Notes under the pieces: generated by a model
Databases searched by the model: none
Told to the model about the DNA's origin: nothing
The model's input: only the letters and a program-made list of their open reading frames with translations
Translations under genes and position numbers: made by a program
NCBI GenBank assembly: GCA_963682055.1
Contig: OY821742.1
Coordinates: 29,049,060 to 29,113,059 of the forward strand
DNA from: Primula veris
Taxonomy: Eukaryota; Streptophyta; Magnoliopsida; Ericales; Primulaceae
Length of the DNA: 64,000 nt
Direction: 5' to 3'
Part shown: piece after piece, positions 34,501 through 45,480 of the stretch
Position numbering within the stretch: position 1 is the stretch's first letter
Layout of the letters: each line of letters opens with the position of its first letter

Positions 34501-37500
34501 TCTTCTTACTTTCCCGCATGTTCTTCTTTGAACTGCTTTTCTTGCCATCTTTAGTTAAAAGACTTTCATCCTTTTCAGCTTTCTTTGTAACATTCTTCGA
34601 CCTAAATTTTATAGTGAAGCTCAAGTCAAAGCAATAAGTAAAATTGTAACACTGCAACTAGTTTTACTGCACAGCAAATTATGTGCCCAATTTTTCTGTA
34701 GACAAACTATCATGAAAAAGCCTTTTCTGTAAAGAAAATGGGGGGTTAAAAATCAAATGATAAAATGAGCTTCTTTGTTCTGGAAGCTATGATTCTTACT
34801 ACATACCTTGACTCAGTCTTCTGGATCCTAATAGGCTTTATTTTTATTATCCCATCAAACGGAACTACCTCTTGACCAGAAGCTGTTTTGTTCTTACGTG
34901 TTTGTTTCTTCTTTGGATTGTTTTTTTCACCAGTAACAGCGTTCTTTGCAGCTTTCTTCGACCTAAATTAAACCAAGCAATGAAAGTAAGCACAAAAAGC
35001 TACCAGATTGCTAACTACTTATGACAAATAATTGGATGCCTATTTTTGTTGGCAAACAGTCAGGCCTCCCTCTGTCCTATTTCGCTGGGCAAATATTACA
35101 TGGGGGTGTCCCATTTTTAAAAAAATAGTAAGTTATATTGTCAGTTTCTACATTTACTGTTTTTGTAAACGACGAGAGTAGTGATTGTGTTCCTTTAATA
35201 TGCCAGGAACCCCATAATACTCCATTAAAATTGGGATGGAGGGAGTAACTAACAGCAACATTTTTCTGAAAAGCTTGCAACAAGAGACTCCCCAGGCAGA
35301 CCTTTTTTCTGATAAATTATCCCCCCAATAAATTTCAACTGCGTTTACCATATATAACACAAGATCTATTAAAAGCAATAAAGCATATTATATAAATCAA
35401 AACACAGGAAAGTATCAGCAGGACCTTGGTTTATTTTTTTGTTTTTTTCCAGATTGCTTCAATTTTGCAGATTCGGAATGTGCATTCGGTAGTATTAACG
35501 GAATAAAATCATTTGGTCCAAGAGCAGGCCGTTCCGACTCCCTATCTACAAAATTCGATATGAGAGCAGCTTTTCGCATCTTTATAGCATCCTTTAGCAG
35601 TGGCACATCGTTCGGAAACAAAGTCTTCCATCTCCTAATCAAATACAAAAACACAAATTATATGAGAAAGAAACAAAAACAAACAAACAGAGCTCAAGAG
35701 GAACAAAAAGCTCCTACGGGTTATTACCTGGTGCATTGATTATCAGTACGTGAGGCCACAGAAGCTGCAACTTTAGTCCAGCAATATCCATTTTCCGCAA
35801 TAGCTTCTTTTAGTTTATTATCTTCTTCTTCGGTCCAGTCACCCATTTTCAGACTAGGATCTAAGCAATTGGCCCATCTGCAAACGCCACAATAAGACGG
35901 TTATATTATATTAGCTTTGTCACAAAACAGTTAAAAAGAAAAAAGAGAGGCTATACTGGAAGCAACATGGACTTTAAATGGTACCTTTCTCTACACTGGA
36001 CTTGAGTTCGACCAGGCACAAAATCGGCTACCTTCTTCCAGTACTTTCCAAAAAAAACCACTGCTATTTTTAGTCGTTTATCCTCATCCAAAGACCATCT
36101 CCCCGTTCTTTCTCTTGCTGGATTAAGAGATTTGATCCATCTGTAGGATGGAAAACATTAATACTGACTGATTTTCATGAGACACGGTAAGTGAGTCATA
36201 AAGGTGCATGAAATGAAAATTTACAAACATTCCCACATGTTGAAGGCATTTATAGGTGTAATTCATTTTGTACTTTAAACCTCTGGCCAAAAACAATTCG
36301 TATACCTTAACCTACTCAACTGCACGTGTTTTTACCCAAATGCTTAAAAAACGACTTCTAATACCGATATAAAAATTTGTCCAAATCGGTGGCCCAAGTA
36401 GTTCTCACTGATAGCACATGTCCCAGTTCCAACTTAGACAAGGGCAATTTTGCCACAGCCAAACCATACCCCTTCAAATCATACCACAATAAAAACAACT
36501 GATGACTACTTTTTTTTTTTTATCATAATTGTCTGGAATAATTTTTTCTCATAGTCATTTTTACTCTATCCTCCCGGAGTTCATTCTCCGGGGAACTCTA
36601 TTCTAGTTGATTTCTTAAAATCAACTGTGGATTTTTAAAGAACCTATCCAAAGGGAGCATGGATATGTTCGGCTCAAATTAAATATGTCTAGGTAAAATA
36701 TCTAAGTCAGGTTTGGCCTAAAATTACGAAAGTAATCTGAAACTATATACCAAACTTATACATTAATGTGCTATTTCTACAGCAACAATCTACCCATTAA
36801 TCAGAATAAGAGGCCACCACATCACCTAAACTTGTTTCATTTTACTGATTCTCTACTTAAGATTTTCAAATCAAAGTTAAAATAAACACAAATTGTACAA
36901 ACCTATTTGAACATTGCGGACCTGTCCTTCCTACAAGAGAAGCAGCTACATTCTCCCAGTTACTCTCACCAAAAGTTGCTACAGCATCACAAAGTTTCTC
37001 ATCTTCATCTTTCGTCCACTCACTTTTTAAAATTGACGCATTAAGGCTTCTTTGATAACGAGCCAAACATTGAAATGGGGTTCTATTGGTTCCTAACAAG
37101 ACAGCAATTTCAATCCAATTATTTATCCCCCTTTCTTGGAGAACACGTAGAAGTTCCTTGTCCTCTGAACTGGTCCAAGGATTGTGATTAATTAAAGGAT
37201 CTTCACAGTTCAACCACCTGAAATAATTCTCAGATCCGTTACTAGACACGTCCAATTAAGCCTATCAAGTTTCAAATCAAAATCACAGATTCAATATAAT
37301 TATGAAAGAAAAAAACAAGAGAACATCACATGCACTTGTGACGATATAATAAGTTTAAAAGACACATGCAGACATGATTTCCCACCTGATAATTTCTACT
37401 TGCACTTTAATTCAAATCCAACAATAGCTATGTCTCTTTGAGGGTGGTTCAACTAAGACTCCTGAGGTGCAAGCTTGGCAGAAGAACACATATGCTTCAG

Positions 37501-40500
37501 AAAATATCGAAAAAGACCAGTCAAATTCTGATGAAAGTAAAATCCTTGATATCATAGAGATAATACTCATGGACTAAATACGTATTACCTTTTAGCGTCG
37601 CATTGGTTAAAAAAAAAAGAAGACTTAAAGCTCCAAACAACATCAAGTTTTTTAGGAAAGGATGGAAACCATAGAAATTCGTCAGGGACACTTTTAATAA
37701 GTTTCTACTCTTTGGCAAAATAATGAATTTACTAGAGTTGAAAAAGGACAGCTGAAACTCGAGGAAAAAGTCTCCATATCCCTGACCTACGAAAATATCA
37801 ATTCAATCTCTGTCTGGTCGATTCAACACTATTCAACTTGACACCACCATAATTTTGTAGTATAGAAGGAAAGAGTAAAGGTTTTTTTTTTTTATATAAT
37901 CAAAGAGTAAAGGTTACATATCTAAACAAGGAAGCGGGTTACAGGAGTGAGAAAGGTCTTGAAGATATGAATGATGAACTGTATGGCTTTACAAAAAGAA
38001 AATAGTATCCAGTGAAAATCGCCTATGTTATTTGTTGGAAATTGGAAAGGTCAATTTGAAGATATCAATGATGAACTGTTTGACTTTAGAGAGAGAAAAT
38101 ATTATGCAGTGAAAGTCGCCATATGATATTTGTTAAGATAAATCACCTGCCTGGTCAAAAGGTAGTACATTCAGTATTTTGAGAGGCCAAAACAAGACTT
38201 TCGATGTGTTTCTAGTTACTAATGATACAGAGAAAAGCCGATACAATGTGGAGCGATATTCTAATAGAGCCAGAAAGTAAAGCTAAAAGGATCAGAAAAT
38301 AAATTGTACTAACATCTGAGGTTAAAGTGGGATGTTCTACTAGATCAGTTGTTATACTCCTAATAAGCTAACAACAAAACTCTTCACAAGAACTCAAGAA
38401 GTAGGAAGCAATCCATCTATCTAAGCTATAGCCAAGAGTAGAGAGAATTTATTACTAAAAAGTAGTTTACTAAGCGAATATAAGATACAATAGGTTATTA
38501 AAAAAATTAGCAATATAAGATACAATAGGTTATTAAAAAATTTAGCACCTCCCAAATGCAGGTCACCAAAAAGTTACAAACCAATCAATCACACTTTACG
38601 CGATGGACCATAACATATATGCACTAAGAATATATGTTAAAGTAAAGAGGAGAAGAAGAGGTTAATTAAAAGATATCATACACAATTGAATTCTAACCAT
38701 TAATCTTTAAGCTAAGAACATTCTCATTATGGAGCCCTTAGCTGTAAACAACAATAAAAAGTCACTGATACATGTCTCATGCTTATAATACCAATAATGA
38801 ATAAACTATAAAAAAAACACATTTTCTGAAGAATCATAAGATATTTTTTACCTTATTTCACATTCTGCACCTGACCGACCTTTTACGTACATAGAAGCCA
38901 ATCGCTCCCAATTGACTTTGGGAAGAAATAATCTCATGTTCTCCGGAGTAATATCATGCTCCCTAATAGATGCATATATATCATCAATGTCATTTGAATC
39001 ACCCTCCATCTCACTGTCAAGTAAAGATACAATGGTTAACATCTGTCCCTGAACAAAAAGGAACAGTACTATAAAAAACAGCTAATATTATCTGAAGGAT
39101 ATTCACTTGAAGAAATTCAAGAGTTATGTTACTGACATAGTCCCCATACTAGTGAAGAAATGTCATTTTGGTTCCTATAGTTTCAATTTAAAATTTATTG
39201 GCCTCATAGTTCGAATAAACTAAACATATGGTCCCAATATTTTCAATTATAACAGTGTTGGTTCGCTTAGTTTCAGCAAATCACGCAGGTAGTTTTTTTT
39301 TCTACGGGGCCGAAAGGGTTATACATGAGCCCATTATTGCAACCCAATCTTAATATGGAGACTATTAGTGTAACTTATTTAATATGTGGGGATTAATACT
39401 GCTTCTACGAGGACCAAATGGAAACTTCATCTAAAGTATGTGGACCACTTCTACTGCAATTGAAACTGTGGGGATCAAGTAAAATCATGATCCAAAGTAT
39501 ATGGACGGTTGCTGCATCTCACCCAGAAATTAATGCAGAAGACAGTCCTCTCAGACAGTTGCTCTTCAAAAAATTTACCATAATAAAAAAACAAAGGGAA
39601 AAAGAAGACATGTACCTGATTGAGTCAACTGATTTCTGAAGCAACAACTCCTGAAATTGTTGTTTAATCCCTTTAACTAGGTTTAACCTTTCTTCGTCTG
39701 TCCATTTTTTCCGACTCAATGATGTGTGATATTCCGCAAAGACCATTTTATAGGAGCCAACATGAGAATTTTCAGCAGGGCCATGACATAAAACAGAGTC
39801 CTTAATATCAGCCTGCGAGAGTCATACAAGTTGGTCAAAAGTGTCATACCCCCCAAGTTTTAGATTAAAAAACTGCAAAGAGCTCTATCAGCAGCTAAGT
39901 AGTATAGAAAACAATTGAGAAGTTATCATCAATTCATCACTAAGTACCAATTTGATATGCATTTTTTACGAGACGAAAATCAATTTCACTAATGCTTAAC
40001 CGATTACAAGCCCAGGTAAAAGAAAATAGGAAAATCCATTTTGTGATCAGTTTTATAGACACCAAATAAAAACTTATAAGCAAATCAAAATACAAAATCG
40101 GGTTCCACGCGCACCCAACCCCCAAAATTTAGTCTCAGTGACACAATGATCCTATGTGATGAAGCCTCTTATATCAATACCAGCATGGTTTCCCCCTGCA
40201 AGGCAGGGGCCCTCTAATTAAACGTGTTTATTATCTTAATCTGATTGTGAACTTGTAGAATATCATAAATTTCTTATTTCATAATAATCGATTTATTTTT
40301 CCCTCAACAGTGTTTGTCCCTGAAAATTTTCACATTCCAGACAAAAGGCTCTTCTAAATATGGTTGTATCCATACCGAGTCTTCGTTTGAAATACCTTAT
40401 TTTACTACCATGTTATTTCTTTAAATGTTTAGATCTTATGGTAAAAGGATTTCGATATTTGATCATATAAGTTTTCAATTAGTGTTGATGATTGTTTATT

Positions 40501-43500
40501 TAACCAAGGATCAAGATTCTTAAAGTAAAATAAATTTCTTTTACACTTCATTTCATCCATTATTCTGTATTTAGATAAAATTAGAAATCTAATATAGGCC
40601 TTTCAAATCGATTTCTTATTAGTTAGTCAAAGTGTAGGATCAAGTACAACAATGATAAACTATGGTATAGACTTATAGTTCTTATTGTGGTTTCAAAAAA
40701 ATCATAATTTAAACCACAGTAATACCAAAGTTTTATCACAAAAAACTTAGATGGCACCCACAAGCCACAGGTTATCAAGATATACTAATCACATTTGAAT
40801 CTCATGTTTTTTTGTGAAAAATTGCAAATTTCGTTGAAAAGATGATGCTAAAATGTGAGACTAAACAAAATTAATCCCAGAACTCTAAATTGACTTTATG
40901 TATAAACTAATAGAAGTGATTAAGACTAAAAAACAAGGACTAAATCGAGGATCTATTAAAGTTTCTTATACAACTGAAAACAATCTTACTTTATAAGGTA
41001 TAGAATGAAATTATGGGGTCTTCTATTGAGAGATTTAGTCTAAAAGTTTTTTAAGATGTTGAGGCAAGAAGAGGACAAGCAATGTAAGCTACGTGAAAGT
41101 ACTACAGGGAGATAATGATGAGATTGGTGAAATACAGGTGACTCTAGAAAAACCCACAAGCTCCAAGAGGCAAGCAGCTTTTGGTCATACAACATCCTTG
41201 CTTATTATATAAGAAAGATAAAAATAAAGACCTTGAGTACAGACACCCTTAAAATTTAACAAAATAATTAAGTATTAGAGGGAGAGGGACAAAAAAAAAC
41301 TTGATCCAAGTAATGCTGCAAGAACCTAAGCAAAAAGCTAATGAATTTGAAACAAATATTTACAAAACGACATTTATTATTACACTAATATGTATATAGA
41401 GAGGATAACTGGATAAGGATGTATACTCAAGGAGATATATCAGAAAAAACAAACGCAATATGGATCTGAATTTACCTTGGATTTTCCCTTTAGCTTTACA
41501 GCTGATATGAGCTGGTACCGTGCATCCTGCTTCTGGGATAATGCACGGCTGGTTTCCTTTTTGCACTTAATTTGGAAGCCTCTCAAAGTTTTGACACGAT
41601 GTTGCAGTTTTTTATTCTCTTCGATCCGTGCTTCAATTTTCATCATTTTATTTCGAATAAACTTTTGGCATGCTCTGTTCTTTCGTATTGCCTCAACAAA
41701 CATCTGTGCTGCTTTTGGGAAATCAGAACCCTCAGTTGAAACCATAGTTGAATCATGTGCATCCATATCATGTCCCTCGGTAAAACAAGGCGAAAAGGCT
41801 TCTGTAGAGGGTGAATCATGTGTATCCATATCACGTCCCTCGGTAAAACAAGGTGGGAAGGCTTCTGTAATGGATGAATCATGTATATTATCCATATCAA
41901 GTCTCTCAGTAAAAGAAGGTGAGAAGGCTTCTGTAATGGGCGGTGTACCAACCTTCTCTAAATTGTTTGTGTAACGCATGTCTAAAGAATTTGGAACAGC
42001 TTTAGGTTTGGGTACATTTATTTTGGGAGCATAAGTTGTGGGTGTATTTGTTTTATCTGGTCTAGCATTATCGGAAGTTCCCTTCTCCGAGTATGTGCCT
42101 TTTGCGCTAACCTTACCTTGTTTCTCATTGTTGTTATCCAGAATACCTGCAGATTTAGATATGCACAACACTTGTAAAAATTTAGCAGGCAAAAAATCAA
42201 GAGAGAGAAACAATATATAGCGTTGTCATATTACAAGAACCCCTTCTAATATGATATGTACTAGTTCGATTCTTGCGTGGTCCGAGTGACTAATTTTGCC
42301 AAAAAAAAAAACAATCTCTATCCTCAAACTACCAAATTAAAAGATAACCAAGCAATCAGCAAGTAGGCAAAAGTTTAAGAAATAGAAACAATATTATCAA
42401 ACTTAAAAAATCCAAACTACCAACTTAAAAGTCGCAATCATTGAGTATGCAAAAGTTAAAGAAATACAAACAATATTATCAGCTATCTTGCTTTTGTGCC
42501 AAAACCCAATCTTATTTCATCAAACTAATTAAATCTAAACTACCAACTTAGAAGAAACAACCAAACAACGATCAATAAGTAGTCAAAAAATTAAGAGATG
42601 AAAACAATATACCACCGTTATAAGATACAATCAATAAGTAGGCAAAGCCACAAAAGGTTAAGAAATAGTAATAATATTATCAGCTATCTTGCTTGTTTGT
42701 CGAAAAACCAATCTTATTTCATCAAACTAAATAATTCCAAACTACTGACTTAAAAAATACAACCAAACAATCAATAAGTAGGCAAAAGTTAAAGAAACAC
42801 AAACAATAAGCAGTCAAAAAAACGATCAAGAAATTAGAAACAAAATAAATACCATTATCGTATCTACAAAACCACTTCTGAATACTCCTTAAAATCGCAA
42901 AATCATGATCCTTATTATCATCATTATTATCACCTTTTTTATTCGGCAATAACACAGAAAGAGGTTTTAGAGTGAGAGGCACTTCGTCGTTAAACCTCCG
43001 CCGAATCCCTCGCACGAGCTCCAAGTCATCGTCGTCGGAGTCGGATTCTGGCGGAGATGCGGCGGAGGAGCGGCGAAGGGGTTGGGGATCGGTGCCGGAG
43101 AGGAGAAAGGAGCGGCGGAGGGCTGTCATATTATTAATATACTAGTTCGAGTCTGGGTGGTCCTAATAAGTCCTTGTTTGGCTGCATCCTTTAAGCTCAG
43201 ATTTTCTTTCCCAATTGCTTACTTTGCCAAATACCAATCTCATTTCATCTAACCAAATAAATCCAAACTACCAACCTAAGAGATACAACCAAACAATAAG
43301 TAGACCAAAAAACACCATTATCGCATCTTGAAACCGCTTCTAATACGATAGTATACTAGTTCGAATCTTGGGTGGTACAAATAAAGCCTTGTTTGGTTGT
43401 TTTTTGACTTATTCTACCCAATTGCTTAATCGCCAATAAACCAATTTGTTTCACCAAACTAAAAAAAATCCAAACTACTTCTAAGAAAAAACGGCAACTA

Positions 43501-44046
43501 AACAATCAATAAGAAATATTATCAGTTATCTAGCTTTTGTACCTAAAAACCAATCTTATTTCTGTTTATACTCAATAATTCATCAAACTAAATAAATCCA
43601 AACTACCAACTTGAAAAATAACAGCCAAACAATCAATAAGTAAGCAAAAAAAGTCGAAGAAACACAAACAATAAGCAGTCAAAAAAAATTCAAAAGATTA
43701 AAAACAAACCGTTATCGTATCTACAAAACCGCTTCTGAATACTCCTTAAAATCGCAAAATCATCATCCTCATCATCACTGTTTTTATTATCATCACCGTT
43801 TTTATTCGGTAACAGCACGGAGAGGGGTTTTAGAGTGAGAGGCGCTTCGCCGTTAAACCTCCTCCGAATCCCGCGTACCAGCTCCAGGTCATCATCGGAG
43901 GAGTCAGAGTCCGATGCGGCAGCAGAGGAGGAGAGGCGAAGGGAATCGGGATCGGTGCCAGAGAGGAGACAGGCACGGCGGAGGGCCTCCATGTCCTCAT
44001 CGAAACCCTCGTCGGAGGAGAGATCGTCGTCGCCGGAGATGGACAT
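31587..44046 (-). CDS. MYB4R1: Four-repeat MYB protein, SNAPC4/MYB4R1-like
   Basis: Probable plant counterpart of SNAPC4, the MYB subunit of the complex that activates snRNA promoters in the nucleus. Twelve exons: 44046-43710, 42146-41476, 39812-39616, 39013-38852, 37217-36903, 36140-35985, 35877-35728, 35634-35425, 34962-34807, 34601-34386, 33058-32825, 32541-31587. They total 3,759 nt (1,252 aa), all with GT..AG introns and matching phase. An acidic head is followed by a helical region in exon 2 and a MYB-like half repeat in exon 3 ('RKKWTDEERLNLV'). Four full MYB repeats fill residues about 466-672 in exons 5-8 (e.g. 'NPWTSSEDKELL', 'SEWTKDEDEKL', 'GRWSLDEDKRL', 'GDWTEEEDNKL'), each exon junction falling at Arg-Trp. 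The C-terminus is a long Lys-rich tail ending 'PPPGFGE'. It is longer than I expect for this family because of internal duplications. Family assignment rests on the repeat pattern. Confidence 0.88.
35066..35245. mobile_element. Stowaway-like MITE in intron 8 of the MYB gene
   Basis: A 180-bp AT-rich element starting CTCCCTCTGTCC and ending in the complement of CTCCCTCCATCC (ggatggagggag), the typical Stowaway ends. TA follows on the right; the left flank has GC instead, so the target duplication is decayed. Confidence 0.6.
36182..36860. other. Intron 5 of the MYB gene
   Basis: The intron between 36903 and 36140. AT-rich with a T-run near 36510; no element or gene recognised inside. Confidence 0.6.
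37950..38130. repeat. About 95-bp direct duplication in intron 4 of the MYB gene
   Basis: Two imperfect copies, 'gaagatatgaatgatgaactg' (about 37961) and 'gaagatatcaatgatgaactg' (about 38057), each followed by 'ctttacaaaaag/ctttagagagag' and 'agtgaaaatcgcc/agtgaaagtcgcc'. Confidence 0.65.
39140..39505. mobile_element. MITE-like sequence in intron 3 of the MYB gene
   Basis: Starts 'agtccccatactagtg' and ends 'ccaaagtatatggac' with loosely inverted ends, and contains repeated 'ggtccc/ggaccaaa' words typical of plant 'tagtccctatag' elements. Borders and superfamily are uncertain. Confidence 0.35.
39820..41470. other. Intron 2 of the MYB gene
   Basis: 1.66-kb AT-rich intron between 41476 and 39812. 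I see no gene or clear element inside. Confidence 0.55.
41746..41937 (-). repeat. Three-copy coding minisatellite in MYB gene exon 2
   Basis: Residues about 183-246 consist of three 21-22-residue units: 'ITEAFSPSFTERLDMD', 'ITEAFPPCFTEGRDMD' and 'STEAFSPCFTEGHDMD', each followed by a His-Asp-Ser turn. All copies stay in frame. Confidence 0.85.
42240..43400. repeat. Duplicated units in MYB gene intron 1
   Basis: The motif 'tactagttcga.tct.g.gtggt' occurs at about 42258, 43140 and 43353, and 'accaaacaatcaataagtagg'-type text recurs several times between 42350 and 43700. At 43314-43345 lies a third scrap of the exon 1 3' end plus donor (accattatcgcatct..aaaccgcttct). The intron has grown by repeated tandem duplication of a unit that includes exon 1. 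Confidence 0.6.
42853..43129 (-). CDS. Duplicated first exon (1b) of the MYB gene
   Basis: A second copy of exon 1 inside intron 1. It starts at ATG 43129, which matches the second Met region of exon 1 ('MEALRRACLLSGTDP' against 'MTALRRSFLLSGTDP'), stays open for 92 codons, and keeps a GT donor after 'RYDN' (42853). Its 277 nt end in phase 1, exactly as exon 1, so splicing to exon 2 at 42146 would give an intact protein with a shorter, altered N-terminus. It may be an alternative first exon or a decaying duplicate; no stop has arisen in it. Confidence 0.6.
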
Positions 44047-44053
44047 TGTAGAT

Positions 44054-44054
44054 A

Positions 44055-44095
<41 letters not shown>

Positions 44096-44096
44096 G
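44054..44096. repeat. TA microsatellite in the MYB gene leader
   Basis: A run of TA repeats just upstream of the MYB gene ATG (44046), in the 5' UTR or core promoter. Confidence 0.85.
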
Positions 44097-44104
44097 TTAA
44101 TTAA

Positions 44105-45480
44105 TTAATTAGGTTATTGTGTTAAATATTATACTCCGTAGAGATAGATATATAGATATAGAGAGAGAGAGGATGGGAATTATGGTTAGGGCTTGGCAAA
44201 AGGCGGGATACGAGTAATGTATATCTTATGGTATGCCATAACCCGCATAAAAAAATTTCTCTGACCTTGCTATATTTATATTTATGCCGAATCTATCGAT
44301 ATATTTTTTTATTTTATGACGACGTCATTTTTTATTAATAATTTTTATTTGAGAAGTCTAAATATGTTATTAACACGAAATATAATCATAGTTTAAAAAT
44401 AATATTCCTAATAAATGAAAAAATAAATTAACATTTAGTATAAAAAATAGTGTGAAACTACAAATAATGGAGTAAATAAAAAAATTTATACGTTTTTTAT
44501 CATATTTTTTAGTATTTAGTTTTATTCATGGAGGTAACAATTATCATAATAAATGAGATACATTATCATTATAATTTTTATAATTGGAAAATAATAATCG
44601 TTTATCTTTCTTGAAAATAACAATATAATTTTTTAATTTAAGTATATTGTTTATTTTAATAGTTTCATATATTCAAAACTATAAATTTATATTATACTTA
44701 TATAATTATAACTAATATATAAAATAAAAAGGATTGTAGGTCATATGGTATGCTAGAGGTAGAAAGTTCGATTCTTATCACTTGCATTTAATATAAATTA
44801 ATTTAAATTTTTATATAAAATATAAATTAATTAAAAAATCGGGTCGGGTCGGGTCGGGTCGGGACACCCGACGAAATTAAAATTGTCACCCGATCCCGAA
44901 GTTTGTCGGGTCGGGACAAAACCTGACATTTTCGGGTCGCGACTATTCTCGGGTCGGGTACGGGTCAGGACACGAGTCGGGATTTCGGGATTTTTTCTCG
45001 GTCCTAATTCTTATATTCTTATACGAGTACTTATGAGAATTTTGCTTGTTGTTGTCTACGCTCGCGTATATTGGAAATTTTGGGTAAACGCACGGATATT
45101 GGTTATTTATAAATCTTGTGGTTTATCCGGGTTTTTAGGGTTTTGCTATATCGACATTCACCAACATACCGTGCGTAAGGTACCAAATTCAAAACTTAAT
45201 TTATTCCATATATGTGATCGCACGTATTATTTTATGAATAATTAAAACATGATAAATATACCATGGTATATAATCCATGTGTATTAGAGTTTGTTACTTG
45301 TATGGATAACTATATATAATCGTAACACACATATTGTTGATTATAAAATCATATTTGTTGATAAGACCTTACACAGTAACCTAAACTGCATGTATTTGTT
45401 GAATAAAAAAAAAATTATGCGTGATAATTTTATTTTTATTTTTACTGTATAACATGATCAACTTGTCTATAAAAACCAAT
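44105..45480. other. AT-rich spacer with GGGTC repeat
   Basis: No gene supported. Contains four or more tandem GGGTC units near 44840-44864 followed by degenerate gggtcgg words to 44990, similar in style to the tract at 8.3 kb. A tRNA-like B box (agttcgattct, about 44766) may mark SINE debris. The missing 5' end of copia element 1 should lie near the right edge. Confidence 0.45.

Noticed and set aside
43139..43172. B-box-like 'agttcgagtc' suggesting a tRNA gene in the MYB gene intron
   Set aside because: No A box at the right distance and no cloverleaf; it is part of a locally duplicated intron unit.
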